From: Sphingopyxis sp. USTB-05
Lineage (GTDB): Bacteria > Pseudomonadota > Alphaproteobacteria > Sphingomonadales > Sphingomonadaceae
Direction of reading: 5' to 3'
Assembly: GCF_023822045.1 (NCBI RefSeq)
Contig: NZ_CP084712.1
Span: forward strand, 4,089,001 to 4,153,000
Length of the DNA: 64,000 bases
The notes below the pieces were generated by a model that saw only the letters and a program-made list of their open reading frames with translations, was not told the origin of the DNA and made no database searches. The position numbers and the translations under genes were made by a program. This document shows, piece by piece, positions 17,432 to 27,552 of the stretch (the stretch's first letter is position 1; the number at the start of each line of letters is the position of its first letter).

Positions 17432-17989
17432 ATGGCCGGGCAAAGCGAGTATCAGCTTTTCGAAACCGTGGCCGGGGTCGCGGCGATCGGCTGGACGGAG
17501 GCCGGCGTCACGGCCCTGCGGCTGCCCGCGCCGGCCGCGTCCGAAACCACATGGTCGATCCTGCGCCGCTTGCCCGCTGCCGTCCGCGCGGAACCGCCGG
17601 CCCAAATCGCGGCGGTGATCGATGCGGCAATCCGCTATTTCGATGGCGAACGAATCGAGTTTTTCGAGGTCCCGGTCGATCCGGGTCAGCAGCCGCCCTT
17701 TTTCGCGCAGGTCTATGCTTTCGTCCGCACGCTCGGCTGGGGGGAGACGACGACCTATGGCGCCGTCGCGCGGGCGCTGGACGCCGGCCCCGAACATGCC
17801 CGCGCGGTCGGACAGGCGATGGCGACAAACCCTGTCCCGTTGATCATCCCCTGCCACCGCGTCCTGGCGGCGGGCGGCAAGATCGGCGGCTTCTCTGCAC
17901 CGGGCGGCTCGACCTCCAAGGCCCGGATGCTCGAACTCGAAGGCGTGCCCCTCGCCATTGCCCCGATTCAGCAGGGCTTTGACTTCTAG
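17432..17989 (+). CDS. ogt: methylated-DNA--protein-cysteine S-methyltransferase
   Basis: A 185-residue suicide repair protein that removes alkyl groups from O6-guanine. The acceptor cysteine is Cys141 in IPCHRVLAAGGKIGGF, preceded by GWGETTTYGAVARAL, the helix-turn-helix region of the C-terminal domain. The N-terminal domain is present but divergent. No Ada-type regulatory domain, so it is an Ogt-type enzyme rather than Ada. The 3' end overlaps the convergent glnD by four bases. Confidence 0.95.
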   Translation: MAGQSEYQLFETVAGVAAIGWTEAGVTALRLPAPAASETTWSILRRLPAAVRAEPPAQIAAVIDAAIRYFDGERIEFFEVPVDPGQQPPFFAQVYAFVRTLGWGETTTYGAVARALDAGPEHARAVGQAMATNPVPLIIPCHRVLAAGGKIGGFSAPGGSTSKARMLELEGVPLAIAPIQQGFDF

Positions 17990-20745
17990 GCCGCGACGGC
18001 ATCCTCGCTGTGGTTCGTCGCTGCTTCGAGCAGGCGTTTTTCCAGGCTTTTCACGCGCGCCGCGCTGTCGATCTTGTCGCCGATCAGGTCGGTCACATAG
18101 AATGTGTCGACCGCGCGCTCGCCATAGGTCGCGACATGCGCGCTGTGCACCGTGACCTTCGACTGGAAGAGCGCATAGGCAAGCTGGTTGAGCAACGCGG
18201 GGCGGTCCTGCGCATTGACCTCGATCACCGTAAACCGATTGGAAGCCTTGTTGTCGACAAAGACGTTGGGCGCAACGCGGAAGGCCTCGGCGCGCGTGCG
18301 CGGTAGCGCCCTCGCCTCGAGCTTGGGCAGCAATTTATGGCGGTTGGCGAGCGCATCCTCGATCGCGCGCGTCAGCCGGCCGATCTGACCCGCCTCCGCG
18401 AACGGGCGCCCCAGCGGATCCTGGACAAGGAAATTGTCGAGCGCGAGCCCGTCGCGCGTCGTGTGGATGCGCGCGTCGATGATGTTGCCGCCGGCAAGGT
18501 GAATGCCGCCGGCGATGCGATAAAAGAGACCCGGATGGTCAGCGGCTAGCACCATCACCAGCGTCGCGCCGCGGTCATCGTCGGGGACCGCAGCGATATG
18601 CAGCGGCGCATCGCCCGCCTGCCGGATATGGACGAGATTGGCCGCGATGACCTCAACCGGTTCGGCGATCCAGTAGCTTTCGGGAAGGCGCTTCGCGACC
18701 TTGTCGAAGGTCTTGCGGTCGAAACCGAATTGAGCCGCAACCGCTTCCTTCTTGCTTTCGATCCGCGCTTCGCGGCCGCGCTGTTTATGGCCAAGGCGCA
18801 GCACCTCCTCGGCGGCATCGTAAAGCTCGGTGAGCAATTGGCGCTTCCAGCCGTTCCATACGCCGGGTCCCACCGCGCGGATGTCGACGACGGTCAGCAC
18901 GAGCAGTAGGCGCAAGCGTTCGGGCGACTGCACGACCTGCGCGAAATCGAGGATCGTCTTGAAATCGGCGAGATCGCGCTTGAATGCGGTCGCCGACATG
19001 AGGAGGTGATAGCGCACGAGCCACGAAACGGTTTCAGTCTCCGCCTCGCTGAGGCCAAGTCGCGGACATACACGGAGCGCGAGTTCGGCGCCGAGCACGC
19101 TATGATCGCCGCCGCGGCCCTTCGCGATGTCGTGAAGCAGCACCGCGACATAGATGACGCGCCGCGAATGGATCTGGTCCATGATCGCGGTCGACAGCGG
19201 ATGATCGTCCGCCAGCCGGTTCTGTTCGATGTCCGCGAGCAGCCCGATCGCACGGATCGTATGCTCGTCGACGGTATAATGATGATACATGTCGAACTGC
19301 ATCTGCGCGACGACACGGCCGAAATCGGGAACGAAACGGCCGAACACCCCCGCCTCGTTCATCCAGCGCAGCACCGTTTCGGGATCGCGCGGGCTGGTCA
19401 GCACGTCGAGGAACAGTTCGTTCGCACGCGCGATGCGGCGCACCCCGCGCGCGTCGATCAGCTTCGCATCGTGGCGCGCCTGCCGCATCGCTTGCGGGTG
19501 GATTTCAAGGCCATGTTTGTCGGCGAGCGCGAAAATCTCGACCAGCCGGACGGGGTCCTGCTGAAAGAAATCGTCGCTCGGCAGCGCGAGCCGGCCACGG
19601 TCGAGGACGAAGCCGTGGAGCTTGCCGGGGCGCCGCCGGATCGTCGGCAGGAAGCGGCGTCCGCGCGCCGCCATCTGGTCGTCGAGATGCGCAAGGAAGG
19701 TGCCGGTGACGTCGCCGACGCTTTTGGCGTGGAGGAAATAGAGCTGCATGAAGCGCTCGACCGCGCTCTTTCCCGGCCGATCGGCGAAATGCATCCGGCG
19801 CGCGATTTCGGGCTGGAAGTCGAAGGTCAGCCGATCCTCGGCGCGCCCCGCAAGCGTATGGAGATGGCAGCGCACCGCGAGCAGGAAATTTTCGGCGCGC
19901 TCGAACTGACGTAGCTCACGGCCCGACAGGAGTCCGGCGTCAACGAGCTCGGGCACGGTGCGGACGCGGTGGATGAACTTGCCGATCCAGAAGAGCGTGT
20001 GAAGGTCGCGCAGTCCCCCCTTCCCTTCCTTCACATTGGGTTCGACGACATAGCGCGAATCGCCCATGCGCTTATGGCGCTCGTCGCGTTCAGCCAGTTT
20101 TTCGGCAACGAACGCCCGGGCATTGCCTGCGACGACTTCCGCATCGAAGCGCGCCGACGCCTGGTCGTACAGGTCGCGGTCGCCCCAGATGAAGCGTCCT
20201 TCGAGCAGCGCGGTACGGATCGTCAGATCCTCTTTCGCCGCGCGCACCATCTCGTCGAGCGAGCGGCTGGAATGACCGACCTTCAGCCCGAGATCCCAGA
20301 GCGTATAGAGCTGCGCCTCGATCACCTGCTCGGTCCAACTCGTCTGTTTGAACGGGGTGAGGAAGCCGATGTCGATATCGCTGTGCGGCGCCATCTCGCC
20401 GCGGCCATAGCCGCCGACCGCGATCAGCGTGATCCGCTCACCCGCCGACCGGTTGCTTGCGGGATAGAGATGACCCGTCGTGAAATCGTGGCTGAGGCGG
20501 ACGATCTGGTCGATCAGGAATGCCGTCGCGTTCGCCGCAACGCGGCCCGCCGAAGGGCGTTCGAGCAGCCGGCGTTCGATTTCTGCGCGGCCCGCTTCCA
20601 GTGCGCCCTTGAGAAGGTCGACCATTGCGCGGCGACGTTTGCCGGTGTCGCTCGTCTCGCCCGCAATCTCGTCGAGCCGCCCCGCCAGCGCCCGGCGATC
20701 GATGATCGCACGGCGCTGGTCGAGGTTGTCGAACAGGTCGCTCAT
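17986..20745 (-). CDS. glnD: [protein-PII] uridylyltransferase / uridylyl-removing enzyme
   Basis: A 919-residue bifunctional sensor of glutamine that adds or removes UMP on PII protein and so governs nitrogen assimilation. Nucleotidyltransferase motif GGYGRGEMAPHSDIDIG at residues 111-127 with the catalytic Asp pair; HD hydrolase domain with LLHDIAKGRGGDHS in the middle; two C-terminal ACT domains (LVMVLAADHPGLFYRIAGGIHLAGGNI and VNAQDRPALLNQLAYALFQSKV) that bind glutamine. Length fits the family. The start overlaps the mutS stop by four bases, so it is coupled to mutS, an arrangement common in alphaproteobacteria. Confidence 0.97.
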   Translation of the reverse strand: MSDLFDNLDQRRAIIDRRALAGRLDEIAGETSDTGKRRRAMVDLLKGALEAGRAEIERRLLERPSAGRVAANATAFLIDQIVRLSHDFTTGHLYPASNRSAGERITLIAVGGYGRGEMAPHSDIDIGFLTPFKQTSWTEQVIEAQLYTLWDLGLKVGHSSRSLDEMVRAAKEDLTIRTALLEGRFIWGDRDLYDQASARFDAEVVAGNARAFVAEKLAERDERHKRMGDSRYVVEPNVKEGKGGLRDLHTLFWIGKFIHRVRTVPELVDAGLLSGRELRQFERAENFLLAVRCHLHTLAGRAEDRLTFDFQPEIARRMHFADRPGKSAVERFMQLYFLHAKSVGDVTGTFLAHLDDQMAARGRRFLPTIRRRPGKLHGFVLDRGRLALPSDDFFQQDPVRLVEIFALADKHGLEIHPQAMRQARHDAKLIDARGVRRIARANELFLDVLTSPRDPETVLRWMNEAGVFGRFVPDFGRVVAQMQFDMYHHYTVDEHTIRAIGLLADIEQNRLADDHPLSTAIMDQIHSRRVIYVAVLLHDIAKGRGGDHSVLGAELALRVCPRLGLSEAETETVSWLVRYHLLMSATAFKRDLADFKTILDFAQVVQSPERLRLLLVLTVVDIRAVGPGVWNGWKRQLLTELYDAAEEVLRLGHKQRGREARIESKKEAVAAQFGFDRKTFDKVAKRLPESYWIAEPVEVIAANLVHIRQAGDAPLHIAAVPDDDRGATLVMVLAADHPGLFYRIAGGIHLAGGNIIDARIHTTRDGLALDNFLVQDPLGRPFAEAGQIGRLTRAIEDALANRHKLLPKLEARALPRTRAEAFRVAPNVFVDNKASNRFTVIEVNAQDRPALLNQLAYALFQSKVTVHSAHVATYGERAVDTFYVTDLIGDKIDSAARVKSLEKRLLEAATNHSEDAVAA

Positions 20746-23405
20746 GCCTCGTCCGCCATCAGCCGCTTGAGCGCGTAGAGCGCGTCGAGCGCCTCGCGCG
20801 GAGCCAGCGCGTCGGGGTCGATCCCCGCCAGCGCGTCGCGCAGCGCATCCTTCACCGCGGCAGGCGCCTCGGCAAGCGTGGCCGCAAAGAGCGGGAGGTC
20901 GTCGAGACCCGCGGCTAGCCCGCCGGTCGCCTCGCGTCCCGCCTCAAGCTTCGCGAGCACCGCCTCTGCGCGCTTGACCACGCCCGCCGGAACGCCCGCG
21001 AGCCGCGCGACCGCGAGGCCGTAGCTGCGATCCGCCGGGCCTTCGGCCACCTCGTGCAGCAGCACCAGATCGCCCTGCCATTCGCGCGCGCGGACGTGGT
21101 GGAGCGACAGCGCGTTCAGCGTTTCGGCGAGACGCGTCAGTTCGTGATAATGCGTCGCGAAGAGGCAGCGGCACTTGTTCACCTCGTGCACCGCCTCGAC
21201 CACCGACCAGGCGAGCGCGAGCCCGTCATAGGTCGAGGTGCCGCGCCCGACCTCGTCGAGGATGACAAAGCTTTGCGGGGTGGCCTGCGCCAGGATCGCC
21301 GCGGTCTCGACCATCTCGACCATGAAGGTCGAGCGCCCGCGCGCGAGATTGTCGCTCGCGCCGACGCGGCTGAACAGCCGGTCGACGAGCCCGAGCTTTG
21401 CTGACGCCGCCGGCACGAACCCGCCCGCCTGCGCAAGCACGACGATCAGCGCGTTCTGGCGGAGGAAGGTCGATTTACCGCCCATGTTCGGACCGGTGAC
21501 GAGCCAGAGGCGATCGCGCGGCGACAGTGAGACGTCGTTCGGCACGAAGCGCTCGCCCGATTTCGCAAGCGCGGCCTCGACGACGGGGTGACGACCGCCC
21601 GCGATATCGAGGCACGGCTCGTCGGCGAGATCGGGGCGGCACCAATTGTGGCTCATTGCATGATCGGCAAGCGCGGCGGCAACGTCGATGCGCGCGAGGA
21701 CATCGCAGCTCGCAGCAATCGCTTCGCGCCGCGCGATGGCCGCGTCGGTCAGCGATTCGAGGTGCGCAGCCTCAGCGGCAACGGCGTGGACACCCGCCTG
21801 CGTCACCCGGCTCGCAGCTTCATGCAGGTCGGACGAGTTGAAGCGCACGACCCCCGCAAGCGTCTGGCGATGCGTGAACCCCGATTCCGGTGCCATCAGC
21901 GCATCGGCGTGCTTCGCGGGCACCTCGACATGATAGCCGAGCACGCCATTGTGGCGGATCTTGAGCGATGCGATGCCCGTGCGGTCGCGATAGTCGGCCT
22001 CTAGCGCGGCGATCGCCTTGCGCCCGTCACGCGCGGTTTCGCGCAGCGCGTCGAGCGCATGGTCGTATCCTTCGGCGACATATCCGCCCTGCGCGGCATC
22101 GACCGGCGGGGTCTCGATCAATGCGCGGCTGAGTTCGTCGACCAGCGTGCCATGACCGTCGAGCCCCGGCAGGAGACGCGCGAGCAAGGGCGGCAGATCG
22201 GCGCGGCGCGCGAGCCGTTCGCGCAGAAGCCGTGCGCCACCGAGCGCATCGCGCAGTTGCGCAAGGTCGCGGGGTCCGCCGCGTCCCGCGACGAGGCGAC
22301 CAAGCGCACGCCCGGCGTCGGGCAAGGCACGCAGCGCCGCGCGCAGTTCACCGCGCCACAAGGCATCGCGCGCGAGACCATCGACAAGGTCGAGCCGGTC
22401 GATGATCGCGTCCCTGTCGGTCAACGGGCTCGCGAGATCGTCGGCCAGCAGGCGCGCGCCTGCCGCAGTGACGGTGCGGTCGATCGTGCCGAGCAGGCTA
22501 CCCTCGCGGCCGCCCGCCATCGTGCGGACGAGTTCGAGGCTTTCGCGCGTCGCGGCGTCGATCGCCATCCGGCCCGAGGCGAGATGACGCAGGGGTGGTT
22601 GGAGAAAGGTCGGGCCGCCCGTGCCGACATGATCGAGATAGGCAACGAGCGCGCCCATCGCGGCGATTTCGCCGCGGCCGAACTGCCCGAAACCGTCGAG
22701 CGTCTGAACCCCGAAGAAGGTTTCGAGGCGTTTTTGCGCGCTGGTGCTGGAGAAGTCCGCGGACGGGCGGCGCACAATCTGCCGCGCCGAGGATATCGGC
22801 AAGTCTTCGGCACTTTCGCTGAGCAACAATTCGGAGGGCGCCAGCCGGGCGAGTTCGGCATCGACCGCCAGAGCGGCCACAGCGACAACCTCGAACCGTC
22901 CGGTCGAAATATCGGCGGCCGCAATCGCCACCTCGCCGTCGCTGCCGATTTGCGCGAGCGCAGCAAGCCGGTTCGCGCTGCGCCCTTCGAGAAGCGATTC
23001 TTCGGTGAGTGTGCCCGCGGTGACGAAGCGCACGATGTCGCGCGCGACGAGCGCCTTCGATCCGCCGCGCGCCTTCGCCTCGGCCGGGGTTTCGATCTGC
23101 TCGGCGATCGCGACGCGGTGACCGGCGCGGATCAGCCGCGCGAGATAGGATTCGGCCGCATGCACCGGCACCCCGCACATCGCCACCGGTTGGCCGTCAT
23201 GCTCACCGCGCGAGGTCAGCGCGATATCGAGAGTCGACGCGGCCGCCTTCGCATCGTCGAAGAACAGTTCGAAGAAGTCGCCCATGCGATAGAAGAGCAA
23301 ACAATCGCCCGCTTTTTCCTTCAGCGCCCAATATTGCGCCATCATCGGCGTTGCGGCGGGGGCGACATTATTCGAATTGGCGGCAGAGCGGGCGGTGACA
23401 GGCAT
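20742..23405 (-). CDS. mutS: DNA mismatch repair protein MutS
   Basis: Mismatch-recognising ATPase, 887 residues. The N-terminal mismatch-binding domain holds FYRMGDFFELF with the Phe-x-Glu motif at residues 44-46; connector, core and clamp domains follow; the ATPase domain has Walker A GPNMGGKST at 638-646, Walker B VILDEVGRGTSTYDG and the H-loop FATHYHEL. ATG 23405 gives the start MPVTARSAANSNN, about 20 residues before the conserved TPMMAQYWALK; a longer reading runs over the divergent maeB leader and lacks similarity. Overlaps glnD by four bases. mutL is not in the window. Confidence 0.97.
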   Translation of the reverse strand: MPVTARSAANSNNVAPAATPMMAQYWALKEKAGDCLLFYRMGDFFELFFDDAKAAASTLDIALTSRGEHDGQPVAMCGVPVHAAESYLARLIRAGHRVAIAEQIETPAEAKARGGSKALVARDIVRFVTAGTLTEESLLEGRSANRLAALAQIGSDGEVAIAAADISTGRFEVVAVAALAVDAELARLAPSELLLSESAEDLPISSARQIVRRPSADFSSTSAQKRLETFFGVQTLDGFGQFGRGEIAAMGALVAYLDHVGTGGPTFLQPPLRHLASGRMAIDAATRESLELVRTMAGGREGSLLGTIDRTVTAAGARLLADDLASPLTDRDAIIDRLDLVDGLARDALWRGELRAALRALPDAGRALGRLVAGRGGPRDLAQLRDALGGARLLRERLARRADLPPLLARLLPGLDGHGTLVDELSRALIETPPVDAAQGGYVAEGYDHALDALRETARDGRKAIAALEADYRDRTGIASLKIRHNGVLGYHVEVPAKHADALMAPESGFTHRQTLAGVVRFNSSDLHEAASRVTQAGVHAVAAEAAHLESLTDAAIARREAIAASCDVLARIDVAAALADHAMSHNWCRPDLADEPCLDIAGGRHPVVEAALAKSGERFVPNDVSLSPRDRLWLVTGPNMGGKSTFLRQNALIVVLAQAGGFVPAASAKLGLVDRLFSRVGASDNLARGRSTFMVEMVETAAILAQATPQSFVILDEVGRGTSTYDGLALAWSVVEAVHEVNKCRCLFATHYHELTRLAETLNALSLHHVRAREWQGDLVLLHEVAEGPADRSYGLAVARLAGVPAGVVKRAEAVLAKLEAGREATGGLAAGLDDLPLFAATLAEAPAAVKDALRDALAGIDPDALAPREALDALYALKRLMADEA

Positions 23406-23532
23406 GCGACATGCTTTGGTATGGATATGGGCCCGTGGCAAGCATGCCACGCGATTCGCGGGTTCCATTTCGCCAAGGCGACGCTAGGGAATGGGCTCGG
23501 GCGCGCATCTTGTGGATCAGTTGAGAGGATTA

Positions 23533-25800
23533 ATGATGGACAGTGGCAGCAAGGTGCAGTTTTCGGACCGCGAGGCCCTGCTTTACCACGAATATGGCCG
23601 GCCCGGGAAAATCGAGATCGTCGCATCGAAACCGATGGCGACGCAACGCGACCTCAGCCTTGCCTATTCGCCCGGTGTCGCGGTTCCGGTGAACGCCATC
23701 GCCGAGGACCCTGCAAAGGCCTACGACTATACGATCAAGGGCAATCTGGTCGCCGTGATTTCGAACGGGACCGCGATCCTTGGCCTCGGCAACCTCGGCG
23801 CGCTCGCCTCGAAGCCTGTGATGGAAGGCAAGGCGGTGCTGTTCAAGCGCTTTGCCGACGTCGATTCCATCGACCTTGAGGTCGATACCGAAGATCCCCA
23901 GCGTTTCATCGAAGCGGTCGAACTGCTCGCGCCGAGCTTTGGCGGCATCAACCTCGAGGATATCGCGGCACCGAACTGCTTCATCATCGAAGCGGCGCTC
24001 AAAGAACGCATGAACATTCCGGTGTTCCATGACGATCAGCATGGCACCGCGATCATCACCGCGGCGGGCCTGATCAACGCCTGTTACCTGACAGGCCGCG
24101 ACCTTGCGACGGTGAAGGTCGTCGTGAACGGCGCCGGTGCTGCGGCGATTGCATGCACCGCGCTGATCAAGGCGATGGGCGTGCGGCACGAAAATGTCAT
24201 CATGTGCGACCGTAAGGGCACCATCTATCAGGGCCGCACCGAAAGCATGGACCAGTGGAAATCGGCGCATGCCGCGCCCACCGAAGCGCGCAACCTGACC
24301 GAAGCGCTGGTCGGCGCCGACGTGTTCCTCGGCCTGTCGGCCGCGGGCGCGCTGAAGCCCGAAATGGTGAAGGATATGGCGCCCGCGCCGATCATCTTCG
24401 CGATGGCGAACCCCGATCCCGAAATCTCGCCGCCCGACGCACGCGCAGCCCGCCCCGACGCGATCATCGCGACCGGGCGCTCGGACTATCCGAACCAGGT
24501 CAACAACGTGCTGTGCTTCCCCTTCATCTTCCGCGGCGCGCTCGACGTCCATGCGACTGCTATCAACGAAGAGATGAAGATCGCCGCCGCATACGCAATC
24601 GCCGACCTCGCGCGCCAGCAGGTGCCCGAGGAGGTCGCCGCGGCTTATGGCGGGCGCGCGTCGAGCTTCGGCCCCGAATATATCATCCCCTCGCCTTTCG
24701 ACCCGCGCCTGATGGAAATCGTCCCCGCGGCGGTCGCTGAAGCCGCGATGAAGACCGGCGTTGCGCAGCGCCCTATCGATAATCTCGAAGAATATCGCAC
24801 CCAGCTTCGCGCAAGGCTCAACCCGACGACTTCGGTCCTGACGCTCGCCTATGAAGCCGCGCGCAACAATCCGAAGCGCGTCGTCTTTGCCGAAGGCGAA
24901 GAGGAAGTCGTGCTGCGCGCCGCGATCCAGTTCCGCGATGGCGGCTACGGCATTCCGGTGCTCGTCGGGCGCGAAGGGCTGCACGACAAGCTGCGCGCGA
25001 TGGGCGTCGCCGATGCCGAAAGCTTCGAAGTCCACAACAGCGTCAATTCGCCGCATGTGCCGCAGATGGTCGAGATGCTCTATGAGCGGCTGCAACGCCG
25101 GGGATATCTCCGCCGCGACGTCGAGCGCATGGTCAACCGCGACCGCAACATCTTCGGTTCGCTGCTGCTCAAGATGGGGCTCGGCGACGCGATGATCACG
25201 GGCACGACACGCACCTATTCGCAGTCGATGCGCGAAGTCCGGCGCGTGATCGACCATGCCGAGGGCAAGACGCCGTTCGGTATCCATATCCTGGTCGACC
25301 AACATCACACGATCTTCATGGCCGACACCACGGTGAACGAGCGGCCCACGGCCGAAATGCTCGCGGATATCGCCGAACGCACCGCGCAGGTCGCGCGCCG
25401 CATGGGTCACGAACCGCGCGTCGCTTTCCTATCCTATTCGACCTTCGGCAATCCCGAGGGAAGCTGGCTGGAGAGCATTCGCGAGGCGGTGTCGATCCTC
25501 GACCAGCGGAAGCCCGGTTTCGAATATGAAGGCGAAATGGCGCCCGACGTCGCGCTGAACGAGAAGGTGATGAAGAATTATCCCTTCTGCCGCCTGTCGG
25601 GCCCCGCGAATGTCCTGATCATGCCGGGTCTGCAGTCGGCGAACCTGTCGGCGAAGCTGCTGCGCGAACTCGGCGGCGGTGCCGTCATCGGCCCGATGCT
25701 CGTCGGCATGGAAAAGCCGGTGCAGGTCGCGACGATGGCATCGACAGCGTCGGACCTTGTCACGCTCGCCGTGCTGGCGGCAGGCGGGATCGCACAATAA
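23533..25800 (+). CDS. maeB: NADP-dependent malic enzyme, hybrid with phosphotransacetylase-like domain
   Basis: A 755-residue MaeB-type enzyme converting malate to pyruvate and CO2 with NADP. The N-terminal ~430 residues are the malic enzyme ([58 protein letters not shown]; nucleotide site [12 protein letters not shown]), the C-terminal ~325 residues a phosphate-acetyltransferase-like domain ([27 protein letters not shown]) that in homologues is regulatory and binds acetyl-CoA. Start at the ATGATG of 23533/23536 behind GAGAGGA. Divergent from mutS and followed by a clear terminator. It links the TCA cycle with pyruvate and NADPH supply. Confidence 0.96.
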   Translation: MMDSGSKVQFSDREALLYHEYGRPGKIEIVASKPMATQRDLSLAYSPGVAVPVNAIAEDPAKAYDYTIKGNLVAVISNGTAILGLGNLGALASKPVMEGKAVLFKRFADVDSIDLEVDTEDPQRFIEAVELLAPSFGGINLEDIAAPNCFIIEAALKERMNIPVFHDDQHGTAIITAAGLINACYLTGRDLATVKVVVNGAGAAAIACTALIKAMGVRHENVIMCDRKGTIYQGRTESMDQWKSAHAAPTEARNLTEALVGADVFLGLSAAGALKPEMVKDMAPAPIIFAMANPDPEISPPDARAARPDAIIATGRSDYPNQVNNVLCFPFIFRGALDVHATAINEEMKIAAAYAIADLARQQVPEEVAAAYGGRASSFGPEYIIPSPFDPRLMEIVPAAVAEAAMKTGVAQRPIDNLEEYRTQLRARLNPTTSVLTLAYEAARNNPKRVVFAEGEEEVVLRAAIQFRDGGYGIPVLVGREGLHDKLRAMGVADAESFEVHNSVNSPHVPQMVEMLYERLQRRGYLRRDVERMVNRDRNIFGSLLLKMGLGDAMITGTTRTYSQSMREVRRVIDHAEGKTPFGIHILVDQHHTIFMADTTVNERPTAEMLADIAERTAQVARRMGHEPRVAFLSYSTFGNPEGSWLESIREAVSILDQRKPGFEYEGEMAPDVALNEKVMKNYPFCRLSGPANVLIMPGLQSANLSAKLLRELGGGAVIGPMLVGMEKPVQVATMASTASDLVTLAVLAAGGIAQ

Positions 25801-25801
25801 G

Positions 25802-25834
25802 AAAAAGCGGCGGTGCCTTGGGCGCCGCCGCTTT
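25802..25834. terminator. bidirectional intrinsic terminator between maeB and bamE
   Basis: Stem AAAGCGGCGG (25804-25813) with CCGCCGCTTT (25825-25834), extended by inner GCC/GGC pairing, in the 55-base gap of two convergent genes. A-run on the left and T-run on the right make it usable from both sides. Confidence 0.85.
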
Positions 25835-25855
25835 CCAATCCAGAGATCGCAGGCT

Positions 25856-26341
25856 TTACTGCCCGGTGGGCGCACCCGGCGCACCCACCGCGCCGATATT
25901 GCCGAAGATATCCTCGAAGAAGCTGCGATGACGACCAAGCGTCGGCGTCTTGTCACCGTCGGGGCTGATCCGGCTCACCAGTTCGAGGCCGGTACGGTCG
26001 ACCGCAGCGACGTTGCCAGCAGGATCGAAGCGGACGCGCAGCACTTGCTGATCGACCGGGCGCGGCTTGGCGAAGGCGAGCTGGCGCGTTTCGCGGGACA
26101 CATAATAATATTCATTGTTGCTGAACTGGCCGACGAAAGTCGGACGGCCCAGCGTCTTTTCCACCGACTCGCGGTTGTCGACGCCAGGTGTGATCGCTTC
26201 GGTCAACAGCGGGTCGACGACATAGCCCTGCCGGCCCTTGAGCTGCGAACAGCCGCTGACGGTCAGCGCGAGCGCCAGCCCGGCGACGATCAGACGCACG
26301 GGACGGGCGGAAAGTTTGGGCTCATGGATCGGCATCAACAT
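25856..26341 (-). CDS. bamE: outer membrane protein assembly factor BamE
   Basis: A 161-residue lipoprotein of the SmpA/OmlA family, a subunit of the BAM complex that inserts beta-barrel proteins in the outer membrane. Signal peptide with lipobox VSGC, lipidated Cys31. Family core: GYVVDPLLTEAITPGVDNRESVEKTLGRPTF, then EYYYVSRETRQLAFAKPRPVDQQVLRVRFD. The C-terminus (GNIGAVGAPGAPTGQ) is flexible. An in-frame ATG two codons downstream is also possible as start. Divergent from the cytochrome bc1 chaperone gene. Confidence 0.93.
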   Translation of the reverse strand: MLMPIHEPKLSARPVRLIVAGLALALTVSGCSQLKGRQGYVVDPLLTEAITPGVDNRESVEKTLGRPTFVGQFSNNEYYYVSRETRQLAFAKPRPVDQQVLRVRFDPAGNVAAVDRTGLELVSRISPDGDKTPTLGRHRSFFEDIFGNIGAVGAPGAPTGQ

Positions 26342-26494
26342 ATCTCCGTTGCGCCCTTTTTAAGCGGGCGCTGGCAATCGCGCCTCTTAACCGCAAGCGG
26401 TCGGCGCGCACAAGCGGCTTATGCCGCGGCAAAGCTTGCGCCAAGCTGACTCAGGCCCCTTTTCCGATGACGTGATTCGGCCTAAGCGGTCCGC

Positions 26495-27028
26495 ATGTTT
26501 TCTTCACTTCGCAAATTATTCTCGTCTGAACCCGATCCGCGCGAGGCGCGTCGCCCGCTGTGGAATGCCGTCGTCGCAACCGCGCGCGCGCCGCACTGGT
26601 ATGCGCAAGGTACGGTGCCCGACACGCTCGACGGCAGGTTTGACATGATCAGCCTCGTGCTTGCGCTCGTCCTGCACCGGATCGACGACGAACCGGCACA
26701 GGGTCTCGCGGGTGTCCAACTGACCGAATTGTTCGTCGGCGACATGGACGGACAGATGCGTCAGATCGGCTTTGGCGACATGGTCGTGGGCAAACAGGTG
26801 GGCCGGATGATGAGCGCGCTGGGCGGCCGGCTGGGCGCATATCGCTCGGCCGACGGATCGGCCGAGTTGCGCGCCGCACTGGTCCGCAACCTGTGGCGCG
26901 GGGTGGAGCCGGACGAGGCCGGTTTGGCGCATGTGATGGCGGAAGTCGCATCGCTGCGTAGCCAGCTTGCAGCAACGCCAGTGTCCGACCTGATCGTCGC
27001 CGATCGGCTGGACGGAGCGCGGGCGTGA
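26495..27028 (+). CDS. ubiquinol-cytochrome c chaperone (CBP3 family)
   Basis: A 177-residue protein homologous to mitochondrial CBP3/UQCC1, needed for assembly of cytochrome b in complex III. Characteristic regions are WYAQGTVPDTLDGRFDMISLVLALVLHRI, LTELFVGDMDGQMRQIGFGDMVVGKQVGRMMSALGGRLGAYR and LVRNLWRG. Length is standard for alphaproteobacteria. Stop overlaps the start of yceD by four bases; the CBP3-yceD pair opposite bamE is a conserved alphaproteobacterial order. Confidence 0.92.
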   Translation: MFSSLRKLFSSEPDPREARRPLWNAVVATARAPHWYAQGTVPDTLDGRFDMISLVLALVLHRIDDEPAQGLAGVQLTELFVGDMDGQMRQIGFGDMVVGKQVGRMMSALGGRLGAYRSADGSAELRAALVRNLWRGVEPDEAGLAHVMAEVASLRSQLAATPVSDLIVADRLDGARA

Positions 27029-27552
27029 GCGCACCTGAATTTCCGCTGGTCGTGACGCTCGCCGACGCAGCACATGGTCGCGTCATTTCAGCCGAAGCCG
27101 ATGCCGGCGCGCGCGACGCGATCGCCCGGCGGCTCGGCCTGGTTGCGATCGACCGCTTTGTACTGACCGCTGAAGTCCGCGCGATCGCGGGCGGAATCGG
27201 CGCGAAAGGCGAAGTGCGGGCCGATGTCATACAGGCCTGCGCCGCGACCGACCTGCCCGTTCCGGCGACGATCAACGAAGCTTTCGACCTCCGCTTTCTG
27301 CGCGATGTCGATGCGCCGGTGGGCGAAGATGAAGAGATCGAGATCGGAAGCGAGGATCTCGACCTACTCCCGCTCGAAGGCGACAGGGTCGATCTTGGCG
27401 ATTCGGCCGTGCAGACGCTGTCGCTCGCGCTCGACCCGTTCCCGCGCCATCCCGACGCCGACCGCATCCTTGCCGAAAAGGGCGTACTCAGCGAGGATGC
27501 CGCGGGGCCGTTTGCGGCCTTAGCGAAGCTGCGCGGAAAGCCCGACGCCTAA
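27025..27552 (+). CDS. yceD: YceD/DUF177 family protein
   Basis: A 175-residue YceD-type protein. Relatives participate in 23S rRNA maturation and large-subunit assembly, and usually sit just before rpmF (L32). Family marks: FPLVVTLADA at the start, FVLTAEVRAI, VIQACAATDLPVPATINEAFDLRFL with the conserved Cys, and PLEGDRVDLGDSAVQTLSLALDPFPRHPDA. Unusually rpmF does not follow; a convergent SRPBCC gene overlaps its end by four bases. It overlaps the CBP3 chaperone gene upstream, so the pair is cotranslated. Confidence 0.88.
   Translation: MSAPEFPLVVTLADAAHGRVISAEADAGARDAIARRLGLVAIDRFVLTAEVRAIAGGIGAKGEVRADVIQACAATDLPVPATINEAFDLRFLRDVDAPVGEDEEIEIGSEDLDLLPLEGDRVDLGDSAVQTLSLALDPFPRHPDADRILAEKGVLSEDAAGPFAALAKLRGKPDA

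Noticed and set aside
23530..25410. Open frame of 626 codons opposite maeB
   Set aside because: Shadow of a clear malic enzyme; Arg/His/Asp-rich.
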